A DNA stretch of 64,000 bases from Brevundimonas sp. (GTDB lineage Bacteria; Pseudomonadota; Alphaproteobacteria; Caulobacterales; Caulobacteraceae). The stretch is from contig NZ_JAQSDY010000012.1 in NCBI RefSeq assembly GCF_029946145.1, forward strand, positions 1 through 64,000, given 5' to 3'. Below, one piece after another: positions 7,782 to 15,877 of the stretch (position 1 is its first letter; every line of letters starts with the position of its first letter). The notes under the pieces were generated by a model. That model made no database searches, had not been told where the DNA came from, and worked only from the letters and a program-made list of their open reading frames with translations. The translations under genes and the position numbers were made by a program.

Positions 7782-9464
7782 ATGCAGATGAGCCGAGTGC
7801 TCGATCCCTTGGAGCCCGCCACCGGCGTCGCAACGTCAGCCGCTCCGCGCGCTCGCGACATCCCGCGGCCCACGAGCGGCGTAGGCCCGCCCCTGGCGCC
7901 GATTTTCACGGCGATGGCGGTCATGGTTCTGGTGGTCCTGGCCATCACCTTCGCCCGGTCGGCCGGGGTCGTGGCCGCTCTCTGGGGCGCGGGCGGCTTG
8001 GCTGTCGCGGTCTGGCTTCGCACCTCGCGGGGCCCCCTCTACGATCTGTCGTTCGGCGCGCTGATAGCCATGGGCATAGCGGCCGGCGAACTGCTGGCCG
8101 GCAATTCGACCCCACTGACGCTGATTTTCACCGTCGCCAACATGCTGGAGATCTATGTCTGCGTTCTGCTGGCGCGCCGGTTCGCTCCCACCCTGAATTT
8201 GGCTTCCGTCCAGGGCGCTTGCCGCTTTCTGGTCAGCGCCGCGGTCCTCGGGCCGTTCCCTGCCGCCCTGTTTGCGGGGCTCATGCTGTGGTGGACGAAC
8301 GGAGCGAACTTCCTGGACACGGTCCAGACCTGGTGGTTCGGCCATGCGCTGGGCGTCGCCGTGCTGTCGAGTTTCGGCCTGGCGCTGACCCGGCGCGAGA
8401 TCGTGCGATTCCGCGCGCCGGCCCGCGCCGTCGAGGCGGTCGTTCTCCTTGGCCTGCTGACGGCCCTGTGCCTTACCGTCTTCACGCAGGACCTGCCCAT
8501 CGGCTTCGTCACCATGCCCCTGCTGCTGCTGATCGCCGTCCGGCTCCGGATGCTCGGTGTCACCGCGGCGCTGGTCATCATCTCGATTCTGGCCGTTGGC
8601 AGCAGCATGCGGGGCATCGGCCCATACGGCATGGCTTTCCAGGGCCCGGATCGCGCCATGATGGCTCAGCTGCTGATCCTGTTTGGCTATCTGCCAATCA
8701 TGCTCGTGGCGGCCCTGCTGGAAGAGCGTGACCGCCTGTCGGACCGCGCCAAGGCGGGTCAGGCTCGCGCCGAACGGGCTTCCGAAGCCAAGTCGCGCCT
8801 GCTGGCCAATGTGGCGCACGAGATCAAGAGCCCCGTCGGCGGCGTGATCGGGATCGGAGAGCTGTGGAAGACCGGGCAGCTGGGGCCGGTCACGACTACC
8901 CAGGTCGAGATGGCCGAGATGCTGGTCAAGACCGCCCGTCAGGTCGAGGCGTTGGCCCACGACCTGCTGGATGTCGCTCGCGCCGAGTCCGGCGCCGTGA
9001 AGGTCGAACTGCGGCCCACGGACGTTCCGGGCGTGCTTGAAGATGTAAAACGGGCCGTGGCCCTGCGCCCCGAATCCCAGGGCGTCCGGCTTGAGGTGGT
9101 CAGCGAGGGCGACGGTCTGATCGCCCTGGCCGATTCACAGCGCCTGACCCAGGTCATCTCCAACCTGGCCTCCAACGCCGTCAAATACGGCGGGGCCGGC
9201 GGCGTCGTCATCTTCCGCGCGAGCAGGATCTACGACGGCGTGCGGATCGAGGTCAGCGACCGCGGCCCCGGCCTGTCGCCCGAGAAACAGGCCCAATTGT
9301 TCGAGCCCTTCAACCGTCTGGGCCTCGAGCGGTCGACGGTAGAGGGGCACGGCATCGGTCTCGCCCTGGCCAAACGTCTGGTCGAGTTGCAGGGTGGTTC
9401 GATCGGCGTGACGTCGACGGCGGGCGAAGGCGCGGTCTTCTGGGTCGAGATGCCCGCCGCATGA
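7782..9464 (+). CDS. MASE1-like membrane sensor histidine kinase
   Basis: A 560-residue kinase. Residues about 40-320 carry eight or so membrane helices resembling the MASE1 sensor domain (for example LWGAGGLAVAVWLRTSRGPL and IFTVANMLEIYVCVLLARRF). A short coiled linker (LEERDRLSDRAKAGQARAERASEAKSR, split here around 314-340) leads into the phosphoacceptor box NVAHEIKSPVGG (His at about 347). The ATP-binding domain shows NLASNAVKYGG (N box), SDRGPGLSPEK (G1) and GHGIGLALAKRLVE (G2). No response regulator is adjacent, so it is an orphan kinase. It sits just before the bd oxidase operon on the same strand, which hints at but does not prove a respiratory or redox role. Confidence 0.9.
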   Translation: MQMSRVLDPLEPATGVATSAAPRARDIPRPTSGVGPPLAPIFTAMAVMVLVVLAITFARSAGVVAALWGAGGLAVAVWLRTSRGPLYDLSFGALIAMGIAAGELLAGNSTPLTLIFTVANMLEIYVCVLLARRFAPTLNLASVQGACRFLVSAAVLGPFPAALFAGLMLWWTNGANFLDTVQTWWFGHALGVAVLSSFGLALTRREIVRFRAPARAVEAVVLLGLLTALCLTVFTQDLPIGFVTMPLLLLIAVRLRMLGVTAALVIISILAVGSSMRGIGPYGMAFQGPDRAMMAQLLILFGYLPIMLVAALLEERDRLSDRAKAGQARAERASEAKSRLLANVAHEIKSPVGGVIGIGELWKTGQLGPVTTTQVEMAEMLVKTARQVEALAHDLLDVARAESGAVKVELRPTDVPGVLEDVKRAVALRPESQGVRLEVVSEGDGLIALADSQRLTQVISNLASNAVKYGGAGGVVIFRASRIYDGVRIEVSDRGPGLSPEKQAQLFEPFNRLGLERSTVEGHGIGLALAKRLVELQGGSIGVTSTAGEGAVFWVEMPAA

Positions 9465-9556
9465 TCGCGGCGATCCGCCGCGCGACGGATCGCTTATGGA
9501 CACTGCGGCCGTACAGGCTCATTCCTGACCCATCAGGTCAGTGAGGATGAAAAACC

Positions 9557-10978
9557 GTGGAACTCGACGCGCTGCTGCTGTCGCGATTGCAGTTCGCCTT
9601 CACCATCGCCTTCCATATCCTGTTCCCCGCCTTCACCATTGGCCTGGCGGCGTTTCTAGCCGTCCTGGAGGGCCTCTGGCTCTGGACGAAACGGGACGCG
9701 TTCAAGGTCCTCTACCTGTTCTGGGTCAAAATCTTCGCCCTCAGCTTCGGCATGGGCGTCGTTTCGGGCATCGTTCTCAGCTACCAGTTCGGCACCAACT
9801 GGTCCGAGTTCATCCGCCTGACCGGCGGGGTCATCGGCCCGCTTCTGGCCTTTGAGGTCCTGACCGCCTTCTTCCTTGAGGCGTCCTTCCTGGGGGTCAT
9901 GCTGTTCGGCTGGAAGAAGGTCGGGCCCAAGCTGCATTTCACGGCGACCTGTCTGGTCGCGGTCGGCACCACCATCTCGGCGTTCTGGATCCTGTCGGCC
10001 AACAGCTGGATGCAGACGCCGCAGGGCTTCGAGATCATGGCTGATGGCCGGTTCCAGGCGACCGACTTCATGCAGGTCATCTTCAATCCCAGCTTCCCGA
10101 CACGGCTGGTTCACATGCTGCTGGCCGCGTTCCTGACCACCGGCTTGGTCGTGGGGGCGGCCTCGGCGTTCCGGGTCCTCAAGGAACGGACCCGACCGTC
10201 CGTGACGGGCTGGACCGAAAGCCGCATATCGCTGGTCATGGCGATCGGCCTGGTGGCCGTGCTGGCGCCGCTGCAGCTTGTGGCCGGCCACTTGTCGGGC
10301 GAGGTGGCGCACAAGCACCAGCCGTCGAAGACCGCGGCCATCGAAGGCTATTGGGAAACCCGCGCCGACCAGCCGCTGCACCTGTTCGGCATCCCCGACC
10401 GGAGTGCGCAGAAGAACCATTTCGAGGTGTCGATCCCCGGCGTCGGCAACTGGATCCAGAACGTGCCGAAAGACGAGGTCATCCAGGGCCTGGACGCTTG
10501 GCCGCGCGAGGACCAGCCGCCCCCGTTCATTCCGTTCTTCGGTTTCCGGGTCATGGTCGGGCTGGGCCTGCTGATGATCCTGCTGGGCGGCGTCGGCGCG
10601 ATCCTCATCTGGCGGCGTCGTCTGTTCGAGAGCCCGTGGTTCCTGCGGTTCTGCGTCGCCATGGGGCCGTCCGGCTTCATCGCCGTGCTGGCCGGATGGA
10701 TGGTGACCGAGGTCGGACGCCAGCCATGGGTCGTCTACGGCGTGCTGCGGACGCGTGATGCCGTTTCGCCGGTGACGGCGGCCGAGGTGGCCGCCAGTCT
10801 GATCGCCTACGTCACCGTCTACGCCGTGGTCTTCACCGCCGGCGCCCTGTTCATCCTGCGGCTGATGGCCGAGGGACCGGTGGCGGCCCTGACCGAGCCC
10901 GCGTCGCGCCCCGACCGGGCCCCCGGTTCCGCGCTGGCCAAGGCGCCCGAGAACACGACTCCGGGGGAGGGCGTCTGA
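9557..10978 (+). CDS. cydA: Cytochrome bd-type ubiquinol oxidase subunit I
   Basis: The quinol-oxidising, haem-carrying subunit of a bd oxidase in the inner membrane. It starts at GTG 9557 (MELDALLLSRLQFAFTIAFHILF, with the haem His in TIAFHILF at about residue 19). The segment GHLSGEVAHKHQPSKTAAIEGYW (about 242-264) is the quinol-binding loop region and is short, as in the cyanide-insensitive (CioA) branch. The 473-residue length also fits that branch rather than E. coli CydA (522). Its TGA overlaps the ATG of cydB. A hairpin CTGACC-CATCA-GGTCAG lies just upstream at 9525-9541. Confidence 0.95.
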   Translation: MELDALLLSRLQFAFTIAFHILFPAFTIGLAAFLAVLEGLWLWTKRDAFKVLYLFWVKIFALSFGMGVVSGIVLSYQFGTNWSEFIRLTGGVIGPLLAFEVLTAFFLEASFLGVMLFGWKKVGPKLHFTATCLVAVGTTISAFWILSANSWMQTPQGFEIMADGRFQATDFMQVIFNPSFPTRLVHMLLAAFLTTGLVVGAASAFRVLKERTRPSVTGWTESRISLVMAIGLVAVLAPLQLVAGHLSGEVAHKHQPSKTAAIEGYWETRADQPLHLFGIPDRSAQKNHFEVSIPGVGNWIQNVPKDEVIQGLDAWPREDQPPPFIPFFGFRVMVGLGLLMILLGGVGAILIWRRRLFESPWFLRFCVAMGPSGFIAVLAGWMVTEVGRQPWVVYGVLRTRDAVSPVTAAEVAASLIAYVTVYAVVFTAGALFILRLMAEGPVAALTEPASRPDRAPGSALAKAPENTTPGEGV

Positions 10979-12012
10979 TGCTGGACCTGCCGCTGATCTG
11001 GGCCGGACTGATCGCCACAGCCGTCCTGCTTTACGTGATGCTCGACGGCTTCGATCTGGGTGTCGGCATCCTGTTTCCCTTCGCGAAGTCGAAGGAAGAG
11101 CGGGACGTGATGATGAACACCATCGCTCCCGTCTGGGACGGCAACGAAACCTGGCTGGTACTGGGCGGCGGCGGCCTGCTGGCGGCGTTCCCTCTGGCCT
11201 ATTCGGTGCTGATGCCGGCGCTCTATCTGCCCGTGCTGCTGATGCTGGCGGGCCTGATCCTGCGCGGCGTGGCCTTCGAGTTCCGCTTCCGCGCCCGCAA
11301 CCGGGGCCGCAAATTCTGGACCCAGATGTTCGCCGGCGGCTCGATCCTGACGGCCGTGGCTCAAGGCCTCATCCTCGGCGGCTTCATCCAGGGCGTCACG
11401 GTGGAGGACAACCGGTTCGCCGGCGGTCCTTTCGACTGGTTGACGCCCTATACCCTGCTGGTCGCCGCCGGGATCGTGGCCGGCTACGCCCTGCTGGGCG
11501 GGGCGTGGCTGATGATGAAGACGAAGGACAGTCTACACGGCGATGCGAAACGCTGGACGCTGATCAGCGCCGCCGCCGTCGGCGGCCTGCTGGCGGCGGT
11601 CAGCGTCGCGACACTGTTTATCCATTCGCGCATCGCCAGCCGATGGGGCTTCGACCTCGGCTCGGGTTTGTCGGTCGACTGGGCGCTGCTGGCCCCGCTA
11701 CTGGTCATTCCGGCCCTTGGCCTGGCCGGCCTCGGGCTGGTCATCGGCATGGCGCGGCGAGGATCGCACCGTTGGCCATTCGTCGGAGCCCTGCTGCTGT
11801 TCCTGTCGGGTTACCTGGGTCTGGCCGCCAGCTTCATGCCCTATATCGTTCCCTATGCCTTCAGCTTCCGTCAGGCGGCGGCTCCCGACAACGCCCTCGG
11901 TCTGATGCTGGTCGGCACGGCGGTAATTCTGCCCGCCATTCTCGGCTACACGGCCTGGGTCTACTGGATCTTCCGGGGCAAGGTCGATGCGGAGGCCGGC
12001 TATCATCATTAG
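10978..12012 (+). CDS. cydB: Cytochrome bd-type ubiquinol oxidase subunit II
   Basis: The structural partner of CydA, 344 residues with about nine hydrophobic segments. The start LPLIWAGLIATAVLLYVMLDGFDLGVGILFP is typical (cut here to about residues 4-34). NTIAPVWDGNETWLVLGGGGL (about 42-62) is the family signature, and LAASFMPYIVPYAFSFRQAA is near the end. It is translationally coupled to cydA by a one-base overlap. A small DUF2474 gene begins inside its last 26 bases, completing a three-gene operon. Confidence 0.95.
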   Translation: MLDLPLIWAGLIATAVLLYVMLDGFDLGVGILFPFAKSKEERDVMMNTIAPVWDGNETWLVLGGGGLLAAFPLAYSVLMPALYLPVLLMLAGLILRGVAFEFRFRARNRGRKFWTQMFAGGSILTAVAQGLILGGFIQGVTVEDNRFAGGPFDWLTPYTLLVAAGIVAGYALLGGAWLMMKTKDSLHGDAKRWTLISAAAVGGLLAAVSVATLFIHSRIASRWGFDLGSGLSVDWALLAPLLVIPALGLAGLGLVIGMARRGSHRWPFVGALLLFLSGYLGLAASFMPYIVPYAFSFRQAAAPDNALGLMLVGTAVILPAILGYTAWVYWIFRGKVDAEAGYHH

Positions 12013-12154
12013 GCCCGAACCGCCGCCCGAGCCGGGCGAGGACAGCGGCCCCCTGTGGCGGCGGCTGGCCTGGTTCTTTGGCCTGGCTGCGGCTGCGTCC
12101 GGCCTCACCGCCGCCGTCGCCTATGCGCTGAGGGCCTTGCCGTTCTCGGGCTGA
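11987..12154 (+). CDS. DUF2474-type small membrane subunit (bd oxidase accessory)
   Basis: A 55-codon frame starting at ATG 11987 inside the cydB 3' end and stopping at 12154. The product is MRRPAIIIRPEPPPEPGEDS followed by GPLWRRLAWFFGLAAAASGL and then TAAVAYALRALPFSG: a soluble proline-rich head, then LWRRLAWF and one transmembrane helix. DUF2474 proteins have exactly this LWRRL-W-F plus single-helix form and lie after CioAB genes; they are thought to play a role like CydX. Position, coupling to cydB and sequence all agree; the exact start is inferred. Confidence 0.82.
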   Translation: MRRPAIIIRPEPPPEPGEDSGPLWRRLAWFFGLAAAASGLTAAVAYALRALPFSG

Positions 12155-12166
12155 GGCGCGAAGGTC

Positions 12167-12988
12167 ATGTCCATGAAAGTCCGCCTGTTCATTACCGCCG
12201 CCCTTCTCTCGCTGGCCGGAGCCGCCCACGCCCAGACCGCTCCGGCGACGCCGCCCGCCAGCGACCTGACCCGTGACCTGAACAGCGGCCCGCCCGTTCC
12301 CGCCGCCTATATCGCGCCGACCCCCGCGCCGGTCGTGACGCCCGCGCCGACGACCGCAGCCCCCTCAGCCGCAGCGTCCCCGACGGCCGCCGCACCGTTC
12401 ACCCGGTCGGGCCCGGCGACCTCCCCGAGCGTGACCTCGTCGGGCCCGACCGCGGAGCCGCCCATAATGACTCCGCCCGAGGCGACGCCGGTCCTGGCGA
12501 CACCCGCGCCCCAGCCGCGCGCTGGCCCGGTCACGCCGCCCAACTCGACGTCCGCGCCGACATCCGCTCCGGTCGCGGCGCCCGAGCCGGCTCCGTCGCC
12601 CCCGCCGCCCAATGTGTCCGCCGTCATTGTGCTGGATACCGCCGCCCGCGCCGCCCTGCCGTTCACCGTGAGCCTGCCGCCGGGCTTCGAGATCGTCACG
12701 GGCCGCCCCGGTCCCGACTTCCGCATCTACACCATCCGCCGCGGCGACCAATCGTTCGTCATGGTCTATGCCGGACCGGCGTCGCAGTTCCCGATCTATA
12801 GCGGCCAGATGGTCGAGGCCGGTGGCCGGGCCTCGGTGGTCTCGACCGAGACCGGCGTGCGTCACGCGATGGAGCACCTGTTCCAGCGGCCCGACGCCCC
12901 GCGCGAAATCCACGTCTGGACCATGAGTCTGGACGGCGCCGACCGGGCGATGGCCGAGGGGATCGCCCAGTCGGTTGACCTGCGCTGA
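12167..12988 (+). CDS. Secreted proline/alanine/threonine-rich protein of unknown function
   Basis: A 273-residue protein with a clear signal peptide (MKVRLFITAALLSLAGAAHAQ, counted from the second Met at 12173; cleavage after AHA). Residues about 25-150 are a low-complexity Pro/Ala/Thr/Ser linker. The C-terminal about 115 residues form a compact domain (ALPFTVSLPPGFEIVTGRPG; FRIYTIRRGDQSFVMVYAG; REIHVWTMSLDGADRAMAEG). The domain may bind something in the periplasm or at the cell surface, but I do not recognise it. It lies 12 bp behind the DUF2474 gene and may be in the bd oxidase transcript. Confidence 0.75.
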   Translation: MSMKVRLFITAALLSLAGAAHAQTAPATPPASDLTRDLNSGPPVPAAYIAPTPAPVVTPAPTTAAPSAAASPTAAAPFTRSGPATSPSVTSSGPTAEPPIMTPPEATPVLATPAPQPRAGPVTPPNSTSAPTSAPVAAPEPAPSPPPPNVSAVIVLDTAARAALPFTVSLPPGFEIVTGRPGPDFRIYTIRRGDQSFVMVYAGPASQFPIYSGQMVEAGGRASVVSTETGVRHAMEHLFQRPDAPREIHVWTMSLDGADRAMAEGIAQSVDLR

Positions 12989-12999
12989 CTCCTCAGACC

Positions 13000-13420
13000 C
13001 GACGCACCGGCTGGTCGGCCTGCCCCAGCCCACCCCGCACGCTCCGGCGAAGACCAGCACCTCCTGGCCGGGCGCGGAGACCCATAGTCGCAGCGTCGTC
13101 TGACAGGGTTCGCGTCGCCAGTCGTGGGGACGCGCGGGATCGCATTCGACCACCCGTCGCGCCCCACCCTGTTCACTGTGCAGGACGAAGCCGGCCGCCG
13201 TCGGGTTCCACCCGACGTCCCGCGCCTCGGTCAGCAACCACAGGCAGTTGAACACGCGACAGTCACCGGGGCCGGCCTTCATAGACGTCGCAGCCGCTGG
13301 TCTTGCTGAAATGCCGGCGCCTTTGCCCGTCGGCTTCTCCAGCGCGGCGACGCCCATCAGCTTGCAGGACAGGTCGCAGTCGCCACAACTTTTCGCGGCG
13401 GGGGTCAGGTCTCTGACCAC
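13000..13420 (-). pseudogene. Frameshifted cysteine-cluster (YkgJ-like) protein gene
   Basis: The frame reading KSCGDCDLSCKLMGVAALEK changes near 13315-13324 to RRHFSKTSGCDVYEGRP, and changes back near 13266-13272 to GDCRVFNCLWLLTEARDVGW. The joined product looks like the CxxC...CCKxMGV...WCRHF...GCxIYxxRPGDCRxFNCLWL proteins of Caulobacterales. This implies a one-base loss and a one-base gain about 50 bp apart. A C-terminal remnant (QEVLVFAGACG) survives, but the usual end is not recognisable. It overlaps the end of the VOC gene by 16 bp. A double sequencing error in GC-rich DNA would be the alternative. Confidence 0.65.
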
Positions 13421-13743
13421 ACGGCCAGTTCGTTGCCCGCTGGATCGCGGAAGTGGAACCGCCGGCCGCCCGGGAAGGCGAAGATCGGTTTGACGATGTG
13501 TCCGCCCGCGGCCTCGACCCTGGCCGCCATGGCCTCAAGGTCACGGGCGAACAGAACGGGCAGAGGCCTGGCTCCGATCCCGGCGTCCGCGTCGAAACCG
13601 CCGTCCAGCCCCTGATCAAAGGCCGCATAGGACGGCCCATAGTTCTGGAAGGTCCAGCCAAAAGCCGCGCCGTAGAAGGCCTTCACCTCGCCCAGCGCGC
13701 CGCCCGGCAGTTCGAGATAGTCCAGCTTTCCGTCTTCACGCAT
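13405..13743 (-). CDS. VOC family (glyoxalase-like) protein
   Basis: A 112-residue vicinal-oxygen-chelate protein starting at ATG 13743 (MREDGKLDYLELPGG). The frame is open further upstream, but that part has no family similarity. It has the two beta-alpha-beta modules: LDYLELPGGALGEVKAFYGAAFGWTF, then the second half ending in GGRRFHFRDPAGNELAVWSE. A metal-ligand Glu is plausible in GNELAVW. Length is near normal for single-domain members. Function may be binding or small-molecule modification; the substrate is unknown. A strong Fur-like box lies 67-81 bp upstream. Confidence 0.85.
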   Translation of the reverse strand: MREDGKLDYLELPGGALGEVKAFYGAAFGWTFQNYGPSYAAFDQGLDGGFDADAGIGARPLPVLFARDLEAMAARVEAAGGHIVKPIFAFPGGRRFHFRDPAGNELAVWSET

Positions 13744-13809
13744 CGGGATGCTCCATTCACGACGCCATCCGCTTTCGGGCTTGCCACGGGTGCGCGCCCT
13801 GCGCAAATC

Positions 13810-13824
13810 TGAGAATCATTCGCA
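13810..13824. promoter_or_regulatory. Fur-like 7-1-7 box
   Basis: TGAGAAT-C-ATTCGCA has one mismatch between its half-sites (TGAGAAT against TGCGAAT) and the 7-1-7 form of ferric-uptake-regulator operators. It lies in the 209-bp gap between the VOC gene (start 13743, minus) and the truncated hydrolase. No iron-related gene is next to it, so its original target may have been lost from this eroded stretch, or the VOC gene may be the target. Confidence 0.5.
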
Positions 13825-13952
13825 AGATTGGAGCGGTGCGATGATCGTGCTTGGTGTCGGCCAGACCGGCCTGGTTCGTCTGATGGCCAACGAGCGCCGT
13901 CCGCAGCCGGCTGGATCGCCCTTGTCCGGGCTTGTACGCTCAACGGCCGCTC

Positions 13953-14492
13953 CTAGGCCCGCGTGATCCATCCGTGCCTCGCGCCCCAGGCCAGAACCAG
14001 CTCCGGCCAGACGGCCGCGGGCCTTCCCGCGATCAGGCGGATGCCGAAGCCGTGGCCGCCCTCCTCGAACAGATGCATCTCGGTCCGCACACCGGCGGCA
14101 GGCAGGCGGTAGCGCAGGATGAAGCAGGTCACGCCGGCAGCCGCGAACCGCCGGGCGCAGTCCAGACCTTCCTTGTCCACCACCGCCCACCTGTAGCCGC
14201 CGCCCGGGATCAGCAGCAGCGAGGCGCCGTTCGGCTGCTCGGGCCGGATCACCATCATGAGCGGATCGGTGGTGTACTGGGCGAAGCGGTCATGGAAGGT
14301 GGGGTCGGTCGAGCGTTCGACGACGCGGGGCGTCACCGTCACGGCCTCGCCCCCGGGAGCCGTGCCCGGCCAGAGCCGGATGATTTCCTCTGGATCCGGG
14401 AGGGCCGACGCCTGGCCCGGCGTCAGCGCTGACGGCTTCGGCGCGGCGGCCAGGGCGGCAAGGCCCAGCGCCCCTCTTCGGTTCAGCAACAT
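13953..14492 (-). pseudogene. Alpha/beta hydrolase (xylanase/esterase-like) with internal deletion
   Basis: The 179-residue product has a signal-like N-terminus (MLLNRRGALGLAALAAAPK), the dispensable early part of the fold and the oxyanion strand LLLIPGGGYRWAVVDKEG (about 92-109). It then runs from FILRYRLPA straight into AGVRTEMHLFEEGGHGFGIR. In full-length relatives more than 100 residues lie between these points, including the GxSAGG nucleophile and the catalytic Asp strand; only the His segment (GGHGFG) is left. The frame is kept across the joint (near 14095-14105). It cannot be an active hydrolase. Confidence 0.75.
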
Positions 14493-14559
14493 CGGTGTCT
14501 CCCGCCGGGGAGGCTAGCAGGAAAGCCCCTTTCCGCGAGAGTTCGTTTGGCGCGCCCTG

Positions 14560-14946
14560 GTGGAGCCTACTCTGGTGAAGCGCTGGCTGCTGGGTCCTCC
14601 CGGTTGGTCCATGCCGGTGTGCGAGATCGATCTGTGCGTCGGCGGCGCCCTGCGGTTCGAATGGGCCGATGACGACGGGCGCTCCATGGGTCTGACCAGC
14701 GTGTTCCGCGAAATCGCGCCCAATGGCCGGACGGTGACCACCGGGAAATTCGACGAGGACTGGACCGACGGCGAGACCCTCGTGACACAGAGCCTGAACG
14801 AGGTTGACGGCGGCACGACCCTGCGCACCCACATTCTGTATGCCTCGCAGCCCCCCCCGTACGGGGCGAAGATGTCCGGCATGACCGACGGAATGGAGGC
14901 CGGATACACGCATCTGGACGCCATCCTGGCAGAAATGGCCGCCTGA
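14560..14946 (+). CDS. AHSA1/SRPBCC protein, 5'-truncated
   Basis: A START-fold protein of the activator-of-Hsp90-like group: VEPTLVKRWLLGPPGWSMPV (about 1-20) leads into CEIDLCVGGALRFEW, and it ends with GYTHLDAILAEMA. Homologous sequence already begins upstream of the GTG at 14560 (REFVWRAL from 14536), but no start precedes it: a TAG lies in frame at about 14515 and the usual first about 15 residues are missing. The hydrolase gene with an internal deletion ends 44 bp away on the other strand, so both may have been cut by the same rearrangement. It may be non-functional or use the GTG. Confidence 0.6.
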   Translation: MEPTLVKRWLLGPPGWSMPVCEIDLCVGGALRFEWADDDGRSMGLTSVFREIAPNGRTVTTGKFDEDWTDGETLVTQSLNEVDGGTTLRTHILYASQPPPYGAKMSGMTDGMEAGYTHLDAILAEMAA

Positions 14947-15039
14947 TCGCAGGAACCGACGATGGCGAAGCCTGCCGGGCGCGTGCGGTCTTGATCGCGC
15001 CCGACCGGGGCTGAAGAACCATCCGAAAGGGGAACCGGA

Positions 15040-15462
15040 ATGACTGTTCAGGACCACCAGCCCGCCATCGGGCTAAAGCGCGTGCTGAAAAGCGTGCTCG
15101 CCGTGCTGGCGGGTTTCATCACCGTCGCGGCGTTGTCGACCCTCACCGACATCCCGCTCCACATCCTGGGGATCTACCCCCCAGAGGGCGAGCCGATGTT
15201 CGAGCCCGGGCTCAACATTCTGGCCCTGTCCTACCGGATCGCATTCACGATCCTTGGCGGCTATGTCACCGCCCGTCTGGCCCCGTCGAATCCCATGACC
15301 CACGTCCTGGTTCTGGGCGGCATAGGGCTGGTGATGGGGTCCCTGGGAGCCATGGTCTCGATGAACGCGAACCTGGGTCCGGACTGGTATCCGATCGCGC
15401 TGGTCGTCACCGCTGTGCCTGCCGTCTGGCTGGGCGGCTGGGTGCATCAGAAGACGTTATAG
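15040..15462 (+). CDS. Hypothetical four-helix membrane protein
   Basis: A 140-residue protein with hydrophobic segments VLKSVLAVLAGFITVAALST (about 14-33), ILALSYRIAFTILGGYVTAR (about 60-79), HVLVLGGIGLVMGSLGAMVS (about 87-106) and YPIALVVTAVPAVWLGGWV (about 116-134). Small unnamed proteins of this form, with the motif R-AFTILGGY-TARLAP, are common in proteobacteria. It starts at ATG 15040 behind a purine-rich GAAAGGGGAA site. Function unknown. Confidence 0.75.
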   Translation: MTVQDHQPAIGLKRVLKSVLAVLAGFITVAALSTLTDIPLHILGIYPPEGEPMFEPGLNILALSYRIAFTILGGYVTARLAPSNPMTHVLVLGGIGLVMGSLGAMVSMNANLGPDWYPIALVVTAVPAVWLGGWVHQKTL

Positions 15463-15508
15463 CCGGCCATTTATCCTGACCGACTCAACTCGAACCACGA
15501 GCAAACCC

Positions 15509-15877
15509 ATGGATATGAAGCTTCAACTGATCCTGTTGCCCGTCGCCGATATCGACCGGTCCAGGGCGTTTTATGCCGAGAAAGCCGGCTTTCGGCTGGA
15601 TCACGACCATGCTCCGAATGAGCATTTCCGGGTGGTTCAACTCACTCCGCCCGGTTCGGCCTGCTCGATCGCCTTCGGCAAGGGGCTGGGCCTGGCGGAG
15701 CCGGGCTCGGTCAAGGGCGTGCATCTGGTGGTCGATGACATTCAGGCGGCGCGCGCGACGCTGATCGGCGGGGGTGTCATGGTCAGCGAGGCCAACGAAA
15801 TGGGTCCGGGAATGTGGTTCGCCCATTTCGAGGACCCGGACGGCAATAGCTGGGTGCTGCAGCAGATCGGCGGCTAG
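15509..15877 (+). CDS. VOC family (glyoxalase-like) protein
   Basis: A 122-residue vicinal-oxygen-chelate protein. Residues 6-14 (LILLPVADI) start the first module, and FYAEKAGFRLDHDH is the usual F-Y-x-x-x-G-F turn. The second module runs VKGVHLVVDDIQAARATL, and MWFAHFEDPDGNSWVLQQIG closes it, with FxDPDGNxW typical of the family. It may act on, or sequester, a small molecule; substrate unknown. The last four bases overlap the stop of the convergent thiolase gene. Confidence 0.88.
   Translation: MDMKLQLILLPVADIDRSRAFYAEKAGFRLDHDHAPNEHFRVVQLTPPGSACSIAFGKGLGLAEPGSVKGVHLVVDDIQAARATLIGGGVMVSEANEMGPGMWFAHFEDPDGNSWVLQQIGG

Noticed and set aside
9525..9541. CTGACC-CATCA-GGTCAG as an FNR or CRP site for cydAB
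   Set aside because: It lacks the TTGAT-N4-ATCAA or TGTGA cores; its role is unknown, so no regulator is named.
13841..13966. 41-codon frame behind the Fur-like box as a real gene
   Set aside because: No ribosome site of quality and no recognisable product; kept only as a remark under the orphan box.
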